A stretch of 64,000 nt of DNA from Desulfobulbaceae bacterium (GTDB lineage Bacteria > Desulfobacterota > Desulfobulbia > Desulfobulbales > Desulfocapsaceae), in contig QZLB01000097.1 of the NCBI GenBank assembly GCA_004796425.1, positions 1 through 64,000 of the forward strand, written 5' to 3'. The notes below the pieces were generated by a model that saw only the letters and a list, made by a program, of their open reading frames with translations, did not search any database and was not told the origin of the DNA. The position numbers and the translations under genes were made by a program. Each line of letters starts with the position of its first letter. The first letter of the stretch is position 1. Shown here piece by piece: positions 44,207 to 53,185 of this stretch.

Positions 44207-44905
44207 TCAGGGAATACGCATAATAAGCAAAATGATGATGCCAGCCTCATAAAGAAGATACAATGGCCCCCCCATCAACAGCATGTTGACCACATCAGGA
44301 GTTGGAGTAAGCAGCGCTGCAACAATGGCGATCAGGAGCAGGGCGTAGCGTCGATGACGGGAGAAGAAACTCCTGGTTACCAAACCGATCTTGGCGGTAA
44401 AAACCATCAGGATCGGGAGCTCGAAAATCACCCCGAACGCCAGAATAAAGAGTGTCACGAAATTGACAAAGCGACCGATAGAAATCACCGGTTTCAACTC
44501 TTCTGAACCAAACCCCAACAAGAAATTTATACCGAACGGCAACGTAATGAAATAACAGAACAAAGTACCGGCATAAAACAATAGACAGGTGAAAAAACTG
44601 AAGAAGAACACTTGAGAACCTGCCACTTTAAACGGGGTACCGACCGCTTTGAGCAGCACGGTGATTATCCAGGGCATCAGAGCATACAACGCACCAAACA
44701 GTGCGAGCTTCACATGGGCCAGAAATGGCCCGGCCACCGAGAAAAAATAGAGTTTTTCGGCCAGATGCGCCTGGATCACTTCAAGCATCTGGGGAGACAG
44801 AAAGAAGATCAGCAGCGTGAGCAGCCCGATCGAGATGAAGAGTTGTCGGATCGACTTTCTGAGTTCAATAAAAAAAACAGCCAGTGCAGGGGGAGATTCA
44901 ATCAT
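44207..44905 (-). CDS. tatC: Twin-arginine translocase subunit TatC
   Basis: This 232-residue protein has six membrane helices. The conserved FIELRKSI near the N-terminus (the usual HxxELRxR region), FGVIFELPILMVF with the conserved FExP glutamate in helix 4, and ALLTPTPDVVNMLLMGGPLYLLYEAGI in helices 5-6 identify TatC, the signal-peptide receptor of the Tat pathway for folded proteins. No tatA or tatB lies next to it, so the remaining subunits must be elsewhere. The start has no good ribosome site, and the exact N-terminus is uncertain. Confidence 0.93.
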   Translation of the reverse strand: MIESPPALAVFFIELRKSIRQLFISIGLLTLLIFFLSPQMLEVIQAHLAEKLYFFSVAGPFLAHVKLALFGALYALMPWIITVLLKAVGTPFKVAGSQVFFFSFFTCLLFYAGTLFCYFITLPFGINFLLGFGSEELKPVISIGRFVNFVTLFILAFGVIFELPILMVFTAKIGLVTRSFFSRHRRYALLLIAIVAALLTPTPDVVNMLLMGGPLYLLYEAGIIILLIMRIP

Positions 44906-45099
44906 AGGTGTAATCGTTTACCATTAAAAATAGAGCGCCGCTCAATGGAGAGCAACTCGTTACGTACATTGTCGAGAAAATATCAGATAGGAGTATGAAA
45001 AGCAATTTGATAGAGGTTGCGTTCGTATTTAAGCCATGCTAAACAATATCCACCATTACGCTCAAAACTTCATTAACTATAAAACCAAACGACACGATT

Positions 45100-46371
45100 A
45101 TGCTTGAATTACGATTCATCAGGGAAAATATCGAACTGGTAAAAGAGAAAACTGCAAAACGTGGGATGGCTACCGACCTGCTTGACCAGTTCATGAAATT
45201 AGATGCCCAGCGCCTTGAAATCCTCGGCGAGGTAGAACAATTGAAGAACCGTCGAAATACGGTTTCACGCGAGATTTCGACCTATAAAAAATCGGGTGAT
45301 GACGAGGCCGCAGCTCCGCTGATCGATGAGATGAAGCAGGCGAATGAACGTATCAAAGTTCTCGATAATGATTTGGCAGCACTGATGGAGCAACTTGAGG
45401 ATATTGTCATGTCGATTCCCAACCTCTGCGATGATTCAGTGCCGGAAGGTCAGGATGACAGCGATAATATCGAAGTCAAACTCTGGGGTGACAAACCTGA
45501 TTTCTCATTCACGCCAAAACCACATTGGGATCTTGGCACCGAACTTGGTGTGCTTGATTTTGAGCGAGCAGCAAAACTCTCCGGCGCCCGGTTTGCTCTG
45601 CTCTCGGGATTTGCAGCCCGGCTTGAGCGGGCACTTGCCAACTTCATGCTGGATCTCCAGACTGAACAGCATGGGTATCAGGAGATCCTGCCCCCTTATC
45701 TGGTAAACACTCCAACCATGACCGCCACCGGTCAATTACCGAAATTTGCAGACGACCTCTTCAAAATAGACAGCTGGGACCTTTACCTGATCCCCACGGC
45801 GGAAGTTCCGGTGACTAACATCCATCGCGATGAGACCATAGACGAGCAGGAGTTGCCGCTCAAATATACCGCCTTTACCCCGTGTTTCCGTTCGGAAGCA
45901 GGTTCCTATGGGAGAGATACCCGGGGGCTGATCAGGCAGCACCAGTTCAACAAAGTAGAGCTGGTCAAGTTCACCACACCAGAAAGTTCCTTCGATGAGT
46001 TGGAGCGGCTGCTTGAAGATGCTGAAAAAGTTTTACAATTGCTGAACATTCACTATCGAGTGGTGACGCTCTGCTCCGGAGATCTGGGTTTCTCTGCAAC
46101 CAAAACTTACGATATTGAAGTGTGGTTGCCAGGACAAAATGCCTATCGGGAAATTTCATCCTGTTCCAATTTCCTGGATTTTCAGGCACGGCGCGGGGCA
46201 ATTCGATATCGACCCGAAGGGGAAAAGAAAAGCAAGCTGGTTCATACCTTGAATGGCTCAGGACTGGCTGTTGGCAGGACACTGCTCGCGGTTATGGAAA
46301 ACTATCAGAATGAAGATGGTACAATTTCTGTTCCTGAAGTTCTTGAACCATATCTGCAGAGTCGCCTGTAA
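45100..46371 (+). CDS. serS: Seryl-tRNA synthetase
   Basis: The 423-residue protein is a complete class II synthetase. The N-terminal coiled-coil arm (about 30-105, [25 protein letters not shown]) binds the long variable arm of tRNA-Ser. The catalytic core holds motif 2 ([24 protein letters not shown]) and motif 3 ([20 protein letters not shown]), and TAEVPVTN binds serine. It attaches serine to tRNA-Ser and tRNA-Sec. It stands alone, with a divergent tatC upstream and fdhD about 65 bases downstream on the same strand. Confidence 0.97.
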   Translation: MLELRFIRENIELVKEKTAKRGMATDLLDQFMKLDAQRLEILGEVEQLKNRRNTVSREISTYKKSGDDEAAAPLIDEMKQANERIKVLDNDLAALMEQLEDIVMSIPNLCDDSVPEGQDDSDNIEVKLWGDKPDFSFTPKPHWDLGTELGVLDFERAAKLSGARFALLSGFAARLERALANFMLDLQTEQHGYQEILPPYLVNTPTMTATGQLPKFADDLFKIDSWDLYLIPTAEVPVTNIHRDETIDEQELPLKYTAFTPCFRSEAGSYGRDTRGLIRQHQFNKVELVKFTTPESSFDELERLLEDAEKVLQLLNIHYRVVTLCSGDLGFSATKTYDIEVWLPGQNAYREISSCSNFLDFQARRGAIRYRPEGEKKSKLVHTLNGSGLAVGRTLLAVMENYQNEDGTISVPEVLEPYLQSRL

Positions 46372-46437
46372 ATGCAGCCAATTGCCTGTTGAGCAGGATG
46401 TCTGATTTTTCCAGAGTAATCACCTGAGACCTGTGCG

Positions 46438-47208
46438 ATGACAACCGAAGCCTCAATTTCCTGCACCTCCACCATACTCACACCTGCCGGCAATTCAGAA
46501 GTAGAGGAGCAGCTGGCCATTGAGACACCGTACACGATTTCTCTGAACGAGATAGAAATCGGTGCGTCCATGGTTCTACCGGTCGGTCTGGAGGAGTTTG
46601 GTGTTGGATTTCTGTTTGGTCAGGGCTACTTATCTGACCCGAAAGAAGTCAAGGAGGTGATCGTCTGCCCGGAAGGAAAAATATCAGTGTACGCAGACGT
46701 GGACGAGGATGTTGCACCCAAGGACGTCATCATTACCTCCGGTTGCGGTGGAACCGGCAAAATACCACGGGACATGCTGGAAGGAAAAATTGATGCTCCC
46801 CTGGAGACCAGCCTGAGCTTTGCTGACATCTCGGTTTTCATCCGGACGGTTTTACATCGCTCAACGCTTGGCCCCATGACTCATTGTGTTCATGGGTGCG
46901 GTATCTGGTCTGAAGGCAAGGTTGCCGCTTTTTATGAGGATGTCGGAAGACACAACGCGGTGGACAAAATCATGGGCGCCATATTACTGGGCAAGGCATC
47001 GCCACGGGGGGCGGTCTATACAACCGGTCGGCTCACCTCTGATATGGTACTCAAGTGTGCACGCATGCGCATACCCATCGTGATGTCCCGCACCGCGCCA
47101 TCTACATTGGGATTAGCAATCGCCCAGCGAGCTGGCATCACTCTGGCAGCCTATGCCAGACCCGAGCGGCTGAATGTATTCTGTAACCCGAATCGTATCA
47201 GCAACTGA
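46438..47208 (+). CDS. fdhD: Formate dehydrogenase accessory sulfurtransferase FdhD
   Basis: This 256-residue protein has the FdhD core: ETPYTISLNEIEIGASMVLP at the N-terminus, EFGVGFLFGQGYL, ITSGCGGTGK containing the cysteine loop, HGCGIW, EDVGRHNAVDKIMG and TTGRLTSDMVLKCARM. FdhD passes sulfur from a cysteine desulfurase to the Mo-bisPGD cofactor of formate dehydrogenases and is needed for their activity. The active-site loop has one cysteine where E. coli FdhD has a CxxC pair. The target could be the molybdopterin oxidoreductase at 1301 or another enzyme outside the window. Confidence 0.95.
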   Translation: MTTEASISCTSTILTPAGNSEVEEQLAIETPYTISLNEIEIGASMVLPVGLEEFGVGFLFGQGYLSDPKEVKEVIVCPEGKISVYADVDEDVAPKDVIITSGCGGTGKIPRDMLEGKIDAPLETSLSFADISVFIRTVLHRSTLGPMTHCVHGCGIWSEGKVAAFYEDVGRHNAVDKIMGAILLGKASPRGAVYTTGRLTSDMVLKCARMRIPIVMSRTAPSTLGLAIAQRAGITLAAYARPERLNVFCNPNRISN

Positions 47209-47215
47209 TCTTTAC

Positions 47216-48175
47216 TTACCTGATTCCCCTTCGACCCGCTTCAATTCCCAACTCGATGAGTCTTTCGAGCAACGCTGGATAATCAAGCCCATGAGCTTTT
47301 GCTGACTGGGGTAGCAGACTTGTTTCGGTCATCCCCGGAATGGTGTTTGTTTCCAAAATATAGATGGTCTGATCCTCACTGATGATCATATCAGATCGTG
47401 AATAGCCGGACAGTTGCAAGACCTTGTGGGCATCAAGCCCATATTGTTGTGCAGTGACGGTATATGTTTCACCGATTTCAGCAGGACAGATTTCCTGAGA
47501 CGCTCCCGGAAGATACTTTGCGTCGTAATCAAAAAATTCATACCCCTCTCCCGGCACAATTTCTATGACAGGGAGTGCGACCGGATCATCGTTGCCAAGC
47601 ACGGATACCGTTATCTCACGTCCTTTGATATATTGTTCAACCATAACCCGGCTGTCGTTCTCCAACGCCAGCTCAATTCCTTTCTTTACCTCATCCACAC
47701 TGCGGGCAATGCTCAATCCCAGACTTGAACCATCACGAACCGGCTTAATCACCAGCGGCAGGCCGAACTCATCGGAGAGCATGTGCTCATCAACCTCCTG
47801 CCCCCGATTGATCACCTTCCATCGAGCCACCGGAATCCCAACCTGTTGATACAAGACCTTCGCCAGGTTTTTATCCATGGCCAGGGCACTGCCCAATATA
47901 CCCGATCCCTGGTACGGTATGCCCAGCAGATCAAGCATTCCCTGCACCGACCCATCTTCGCCAAACAGGCCATGCAGCAGTATAAAGGCAAAATCAATCT
48001 CTGCTGCTTCACTGGCAAGCCGGGTAAGGTCGGTCGCCGGATCATATCTTCTGATCTGATATTTTTCTGGACTTAAAGCTTTTTCAAAAATTGCCGCGCC
48101 ACTCAATGAAACCTCTCTTTCACCGGACTTGCCTCCGGCAATCAGTGCAACACACTGCTTCGGATTACTGGTCAT
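47216..48175 (-). CDS. ddl: D-alanine--D-alanine ligase
   Basis: This 319-residue ATP-grasp enzyme has GGKSGEREVSLSGA near the N-terminus, FILLHGLFGEDGSVQGMLDLLGIPYQGSG with the Ddl signature, PLVIKPVRDGSSLG for ATP binding, and ILETNTIPGMTETSLLP near the end with the metal- and substrate-binding residues. It makes the D-Ala-D-Ala dipeptide used in peptidoglycan precursors, in the cytoplasm. AGGTGA lies before ATG. It converges on fdhD with seven bases between stops. Confidence 0.96.
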   Translation of the reverse strand: MTSNPKQCVALIAGGKSGEREVSLSGAAIFEKALSPEKYQIRRYDPATDLTRLASEAAEIDFAFILLHGLFGEDGSVQGMLDLLGIPYQGSGILGSALAMDKNLAKVLYQQVGIPVARWKVINRGQEVDEHMLSDEFGLPLVIKPVRDGSSLGLSIARSVDEVKKGIELALENDSRVMVEQYIKGREITVSVLGNDDPVALPVIEIVPGEGYEFFDYDAKYLPGASQEICPAEIGETYTVTAQQYGLDAHKVLQLSGYSRSDMIISEDQTIYILETNTIPGMTETSLLPQSAKAHGLDYPALLERLIELGIEAGRRGIR

Positions 48176-48490
48176 AGTTTCACCTGATCAATGGTATGTG
48201 GTCGGGGAGAGCTGGCATAACTGGTCATCTGATACCGCTCAATTTGTTTTGTCTCAGGATAAGACGTCCGTTCAAATTGTACTTTACCCGAAAATGTGAA
48301 CGACGCAAGCTCTACTCTGGCATACATAGCCGCACTAGCCGCACCGGCGATCGGAAAGAGCAGGCCCTATCAAAAAAAGCGTTTGACAGACATCTTAAAT
48401 CATTTTATATAGAGAGTTTGTCGTGAGAAAATCCACTCGTATATCGAGTCAATGACCATAAGCTGAATTATTTCAAATACGGAGACTCAG
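48176..48490. other. Intergenic region between ddl and rpsU
   Basis: A 315-base region between divergent genes. It contains the strong forward promoter at 48383-48411. The short ORF in the first part has no support, and no other element was recognised. Confidence 0.5.
48383..48411 (+). promoter_or_regulatory. Strong sigma70 promoter of rpsU
   Basis: TTGACA (48383-48388), a 17-base spacer and TATATA (48406-48411) lie about 80 bases upstream of the rpsU start codon. GGAG precedes the start at a normal distance. Confidence 0.8.
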
Positions 48491-48685
48491 ATGATTGAAG
48501 TTGAAGTTCGGGGAGACCTGGAGTTTGCCATCAGGCAGTTAAAAAAGAAGCTGCAGATTGATGGTATTAAAAGAGAATTGAAACGGCGTGAATATTACGA
48601 GAAGCCAAGTGTCAAGAAACGCCGCAAGCAGGCTGAGGCACGAAGGAAACTCCGAAAGTTTAATCGGATGAGAAAAGCCGTTTAG
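48491..48685 (+). CDS. rpsU: 30S ribosomal protein S21
   Basis: This 64-residue, highly basic protein has the S21 layout: a short strand (MIEVEVRGDLEFAIRQLKKK) and then long basic helices (KRRKQAEARRKLRKFNR). S21 binds the 30S subunit near the anti-Shine-Dalgarno region and helps initiation. Its own promoter and a GC-rich hairpin after the stop make it a single-gene unit, unlike the rpsU-dnaG-rpoD operon of enterobacteria. Confidence 0.95.
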   Translation: MIEVEVRGDLEFAIRQLKKKLQIDGIKRELKRREYYEKPSVKKRRKQAEARRKLRKFNRMRKAV

Positions 48686-48695
48686 TATATTCGAA

Positions 48696-48720
48696 CCGGC
48701 ATCCTGATCCAGGATGCCGG
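48696..48720 (+). terminator. Terminator-like hairpin after rpsU
   Basis: A perfect 11-base stem (CCGGCATCCTG and its complement) with a three-base loop follows the rpsU stop. The T tract is weak (CTCCTTCT), so termination may be partial and read through into the recombinase gene. Confidence 0.7.
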
Positions 48721-48743
48721 CTCCTTCTACTCACTGGTGAACA

Positions 48744-49661
48744 GTGATAGGAACACCAGCCCTCCCCCCAGAAGTCACCACCCTTTTAGAACGTTATCTC
48801 TATCAATTGGCCAGCGAGAGACGACTCTCCACCAATACCATTAATGCGTACCGGAGCGACATTGAGCTTTTTCTGCTCCATCTGAAACCAAAAAACAACA
48901 AAGTTCTTGAGCGAATCAGCCTGGAAACGATACATGACTTCCTGATTTCATCACGCAAGAGAAACGTCTCAAACCGGAGTAATGCGAGACGAATTTCGGC
49001 ACTGAATAACTTTTTTACTTTCCTCGCACTTCATAACCACATTGGCCAGAACCCCTTTACGACCATTGATCTGCCCAAAAGCGGAAAAACAATCCCCAAA
49101 GCACTCACAATCGATGAAGTGGCCTCGTTGCTTACTCCACCACTCCAGAAGGACCATCTTTCTGCCAGGAACCACACCATGCTGCTGCTGCTTTATGCAA
49201 CCGGTTTACGGGTGAGTGAACTGGTCTCTCTACCGCTGAACAGTTGCAATCTTTCCTCATGTTTTCTGCGGGTTTCAGGCAAAGGCAACAAGGAACGACT
49301 GGTACCATTTGGCGAAGAAACAGGGAGCAGCCTAGTCCACTATATTGAAAAGACCCGGAGCGCTCTTTTGTCAGGTAAGCGAAGTAATGATCTCTTTGTC
49401 ACCACTCGGGGCTCTGCGATGACCAGAGTACGGTTTTGGCAGATTATTAAAGCAATGGCACGTTCAACGGGTATTACCAAGCAGATCTCACCGCACATGC
49501 TGCGGCACTCCTTTGCCACTCACCTCCTGGCCAACGGTGCAGATCTGCGGGCCGTACAACTCATGCTCGGTCACAGTGATATTACCACCACGCAGATCTA
49601 TACCCATATCGACCAGGATCGATTAAAATCTATTCACCGCTCCTTTCATCCACGGGGCTGA
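48744..49661 (+). CDS. Xer-family tyrosine recombinase (XerC/XerD type)
   Basis: The 305-residue length and layout fit chromosomal Xer recombinases: an N-terminal SAM-like core-binding domain (about 10-95, TNTINAYRSDIELFLLHL) and a catalytic domain with Arg in ATGLRVSELVSLPL, Lys in KGNKERLVPF, HMLRHSFATHLL (His, Arg), GHSDITTTQIYTH (His and the nucleophilic Tyr). It should resolve chromosome dimers at dif. XerC and XerD cannot be told apart here, and no integrated element surrounds it. The start is a GTG at 48744 with GGTGA close upstream. Confidence 0.92.
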   Translation: MIGTPALPPEVTTLLERYLYQLASERRLSTNTINAYRSDIELFLLHLKPKNNKVLERISLETIHDFLISSRKRNVSNRSNARRISALNNFFTFLALHNHIGQNPFTTIDLPKSGKTIPKALTIDEVASLLTPPLQKDHLSARNHTMLLLLYATGLRVSELVSLPLNSCNLSSCFLRVSGKGNKERLVPFGEETGSSLVHYIEKTRSALLSGKRSNDLFVTTRGSAMTRVRFWQIIKAMARSTGITKQISPHMLRHSFATHLLANGADLRAVQLMLGHSDITTTQIYTHIDQDRLKSIHRSFHPRG

Positions 49662-49779
49662 GATACACTGGCTGCCTGAGATAAAACTGGTTATAATCAT
49701 CTGTAATGTTTATTCTATTTTTTCAGTATTCAAAAAGAAGGAAGAATATCTTGATCAGAGATTTTAGGGTTGCTGCCGG

Positions 49780-52467
49780 ATGCAGGTAATTACTACTCAC
49801 ATGAACGCGGATTTCGACGGCATGGCCTCGATGATCGCTGCCCGGAAACTCTACCCGGAAGCTGTTATCGTCTTTCCCGGCTCCCAGGAAAAAAGTCTGC
49901 GAGACTTCATTTCCCAAACCCTGTTCTACCAGTATGATTTTCTCAAAGCCAAACAGATCGTCCTGGCCAATGTAAATCAGTTGATTATCGTCGATACCCG
50001 GTCTTCAAAAAGGATTGGAGCGTTAGCTGAGTGCTTGAAAAACCCCGGTATTGAAATCCACCTCTATGACCACCACCCAAAGTCCGATTGTGACATCACC
50101 GGTCATTTTGAGGTTGTCCGCGACGTTGGCTCAACAATGACGTTGATGGCTGAAATTCTCCAGGAAAAGCAACTTGAGATTAGCCCAGATGAAGCAACCA
50201 TCTTCAGCCTTGGAATCTATGAGGACACCGGATCTCTGACCCATTTAACGACGACCCCGGATGATATGCGAGCTGCTGCATGGCTTCTTGAAAGAGGGGC
50301 AAAACTCGATATCATTTCACAGTTCATCAGCCATGACCTCACCACCGCACAGGTCAGTTACCTCAATGAGTTGATGAAAGGAGCCAGCCGAATCACCATC
50401 CAGGATATTCCAATCGTTATCGCAACCATATCTCTTACAGAATACGTGGATGATTTTTCCCTGATCGTCCGTCGGTTCATGACGATGGAGAACCTTGATG
50501 CGCTTTTTACCCTGGCAGCTATGGGCTCACGAATCTACCTAATAGCCCGAAGTCGTATTCCTGATGTGAACGTGGGAACTATCGCCCGCGAGCTAGGCGG
50601 CGGAGGTCACTCCAGTGCGGCGTCTGCAACCATGAAGTCGATGACCTTAATTGAAGCGAATGAGAAACTGATTCGCAGCCTCCATCGCCATGTCAGACCC
50701 CAGTCGATCGCCCGGGAAATGATGGCCTCACCAGCAATCACCGTCCCTGAGCACGGGACCATTTTTCAGGCACAGACGCTGATGACCCGCTATAATATTA
50801 ATTCCATGCCGGTCACCTCCGAACCACTGAAGGCCGACATAGCCAATGACCCACAGGGTCCACTTATAGCCGGGATCATCTCCCGGCAGATGGTCGAACG
50901 GGCTATCAGTCATGAATTGGGAGACCTGCCGGTCAGCGAGTATATGACCAGCGATGTTGAAGTATTGTCTCTGAATGCCACGCTTGCAGATATTCAGGAG
51001 CTGATTATCGAACACCGGCAGCGGTTGATTCCGATTATCCATGACCGAGAACTCAAAGGAATCATTACCCGCACGGACCTGCTGAATCGACTGGTAAATG
51101 ATCCATCAAACCTGCCCAAAAATCTGCTTCACGAGTCTGAATATCCCTCACTTGAGCGAAGTCGGAACCTGACCGAACTTATGGCCAGCCTTCTCGATAA
51201 AGAGATATTGGTGCTGCTCAGAACCATCGGTGAAGTGGCTGACCAGTATGGAGATAACGCCTTTGTGGTAGGTGGTTTTGTTCGGGATCTGCTGCTGAAG
51301 AAAAAAAACATGGATATCGATGTCGTGGTCGAGGGTGATGGTATCGAGTTTGCCAAGTTACTCGCCGTAGAACTCGGGGCCAGAGTTCGCACCCATGAAC
51401 GCTTCAAAACAGCCATGCTGGTATTACCCGATGGTTTTAAAATCGATGTTGCCACCGCACGGCTGGAATATTACGAATACCCTGCTGCGCTGCCCACCGT
51501 TGAGCTCTCGTCAATCAAACTTGATCTGTATCGGCGTGATTTTACGGTCAATGCCATGGCTGTACAACTCAACCAGGCTCACTTCGGCAAACTGATCGAT
51601 TTTTTCAATTCGCAAAATGACCTGAAGCAGCGGGCCATAAAGGTTTTACATAATCTCAGTTTTGTTGATGATCCCACCAGAATTTTCAGAGCGGTTCGTT
51701 TTGAAAAACGCATGGATTTTATCATTGTCAAGCATACTGCACGGCTGATCAAGAATGCGGTGAAAATGGGGTTCTTTGGCAAAGCTGATGATCCGAGGTT
51801 TTTCATCGAACTGAAAATTCTGCTCAACGAAGAAAACGCCATACCTGCCATCGAACGACTCGAAGAACTGGGGTTATTTCCGTTCCTCTGGCCCGATCTG
51901 AAGCCGCACCTGAAAATAGATCGTCGATTCAGGCACTATCTCACCCAGACTCACCGTTCTCTTGCCTGGTATAAGCTGCTCTATTTGTCGCGGCCCATTG
52001 CTCCCTGGATGGTTTACATACTTGCCATCATGAGACGTTCCCCGGGCAGTGTACTGGCCAACTTCTGCAACAGATTCAAACTGCCATCGAAACAAAAAGA
52101 GATGCTGCTCGCCGAGAAAAGTCTGGCAGACAAAACCGCCCATTTCCTGTCTCGTCACATCGATTTGAAAAACAGTGAAATTTATACTGCGCTGGCAAAC
52201 CTGCAGGATGAAGGCTTGCTCTATCTGCTGGCTATCGCACGAAAGACAGAAGCAAAAAAAATGATTTCCAACTATGTCACCAATATGCGTTCAGAGAAAC
52301 CTCTCACCAATGGTGGTGATCTAAAAAAACTGGGATACCGTCCCGGCCCTATTTTCAAAAACATATTGCACACGCTCCTCCTGGCGCGACTCGATGGAGA
52401 TGTCGCCACAAAACAGGATGAGCTTGACCTGGTCACAAAACGATATCCCATCGACAAAACTGATTGA
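49780..52467 (+). CDS. DHH/DHHA1-CBS-tRNA nucleotidyltransferase fusion
   Basis: The 895-residue protein has four parts: a DHH phosphoesterase-like N-terminus (1-170, NADFDGMAS and DHHPKSD), DHHA1 (about 200-300, GGGGHSSAA), two CBS domains (about 315-440), and a class II tRNA nucleotidyltransferase (from 475: VGGFVRDLL, NMDIDVVVEGDG, then RRDFTVNAMAV and RIFRAVRFEKRM). It should add nucleotides to the 3' end of tRNA (A-adding or CCA-adding). The CBS pair suggests adenylate sensing and the DHH part a linked phosphodiesterase or nuclease. This fusion is known in Deltaproteobacteria and some Aquificae. Confidence 0.93.
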   Translation: MQVITTHMNADFDGMASMIAARKLYPEAVIVFPGSQEKSLRDFISQTLFYQYDFLKAKQIVLANVNQLIIVDTRSSKRIGALAECLKNPGIEIHLYDHHPKSDCDITGHFEVVRDVGSTMTLMAEILQEKQLEISPDEATIFSLGIYEDTGSLTHLTTTPDDMRAAAWLLERGAKLDIISQFISHDLTTAQVSYLNELMKGASRITIQDIPIVIATISLTEYVDDFSLIVRRFMTMENLDALFTLAAMGSRIYLIARSRIPDVNVGTIARELGGGGHSSAASATMKSMTLIEANEKLIRSLHRHVRPQSIAREMMASPAITVPEHGTIFQAQTLMTRYNINSMPVTSEPLKADIANDPQGPLIAGIISRQMVERAISHELGDLPVSEYMTSDVEVLSLNATLADIQELIIEHRQRLIPIIHDRELKGIITRTDLLNRLVNDPSNLPKNLLHESEYPSLERSRNLTELMASLLDKEILVLLRTIGEVADQYGDNAFVVGGFVRDLLLKKKNMDIDVVVEGDGIEFAKLLAVELGARVRTHERFKTAMLVLPDGFKIDVATARLEYYEYPAALPTVELSSIKLDLYRRDFTVNAMAVQLNQAHFGKLIDFFNSQNDLKQRAIKVLHNLSFVDDPTRIFRAVRFEKRMDFIIVKHTARLIKNAVKMGFFGKADDPRFFIELKILLNEENAIPAIERLEELGLFPFLWPDLKPHLKIDRRFRHYLTQTHRSLAWYKLLYLSRPIAPWMVYILAIMRRSPGSVLANFCNRFKLPSKQKEMLLAEKSLADKTAHFLSRHIDLKNSEIYTALANLQDEGLLYLLAIARKTEAKKMISNYVTNMRSEKPLTNGGDLKKLGYRPGPIFKNILHTLLLARLDGDVATKQDELDLVTKRYPIDKTD

Positions 52468-52495
52468 ACTCACAACCACACGGTAGAAGAATCTC

Positions 52496-53128
52496 ATGCC
52501 CAATATTTCACTTGCTGATCTGGTTATTCAGATCCCCACACTACTCCTGGCACTCACCCTTCATGAGTACGCTCATGGCTATGTCGCTTACCGGTTTGGT
52601 GATCCCACCGCAAAAGCGGCCGGAAGGCTGACACTCAACCCTTTGAAACATATTGATCCGATTGGCACCTTGGCCTTTGTGCTGATTAAAATTGGTTGGG
52701 CAAAACCGGTTCCGGTTAATCCCGCCTACTTCAGGAACCCCAGACAGGACATGATCTGGGTCGCTCTTGCCGGTCCTGCAACCAACCTGCTACTGGCTGT
52801 TGCGAGCGCTGCACTCTTCAAACTTCTTGTAGGGGCGCTGCCTTACCTGCCGAATGTCCAGATTGTTGCTGCCATTATCATTCCGCTTTCCAAAATGCTA
52901 CTGGCCAGTGTCTGGATCAACCTTTTGTTATGCGTTTTTAATTTGATCCCGATTCCACCGCTTGATGGCGGCCGAATTGTCACTGGTATGCTGCCGGAAA
53001 ATCTTGCCAGAGGCTACGCCTCGCTTGAGCGTTATGGTTTTATTCTGATCCTGGTACTCGCCTATTTTGGCTTGTTCTCGGTGATTCTGCCAATCATCAA
53101 TGCGGTCCGGAGTCTGCTGCTCGCCTAA
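52496..53128 (+). CDS. Site-2 protease family (M50) membrane metalloprotease
   Basis: This 210-residue protein has about six membrane segments. LTLHEYAHGYVAYRFGDPTA holds the HExxH zinc motif, GRLTLNPLKHIDPIG follows, and NLIPIPPLDGGRI supplies the aspartate ligand of the conserved NxxPxPxLDG motif. It is a compact, PDZ-less M50 member of the kind found next to housekeeping genes in many bacteria; substrates are unknown. It follows the nucleotidyltransferase gene by 28 bases on the same strand, so the two may be co-transcribed. It converges on the chemoreceptor gene. Confidence 0.93.
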   Translation: MPNISLADLVIQIPTLLLALTLHEYAHGYVAYRFGDPTAKAAGRLTLNPLKHIDPIGTLAFVLIKIGWAKPVPVNPAYFRNPRQDMIWVALAGPATNLLLAVASAALFKLLVGALPYLPNVQIVAAIIIPLSKMLLASVWINLLLCVFNLIPIPPLDGGRIVTGMLPENLARGYASLERYGFILILVLAYFGLFSVILPIINAVRSLLLA

Positions 53129-53134
53129 ATAAAA

Positions 53135-53157
53135 GGGCTGGCCCATATGGCCAGCCC
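53135..53157 (-). terminator. Intrinsic terminator of the chemoreceptor gene
   Basis: A perfect nine-base stem (GGGCTGGCC / GGCCAGCCC) with a five-base loop. On the reverse strand it is followed by TTTTATTT, so it mainly serves the chemoreceptor gene. Confidence 0.75.
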
Positions 53158-53185
53158 CGTGGTCAAGAATATTCTGCGTTTGTTT

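Noticed and set aside
48196-48426. 76-residue ORF upstream of rpsU
   Set aside because: It has no ribosome site, no family resemblance and a composition unlike the neighbours, and it overlaps the rpsU promoter region.
48744-49661. Integrase of a mobile element
   Set aside because: Length and motifs fit chromosomal XerC/XerD, and there are no direct repeats, tRNA target or phage-type genes nearby.
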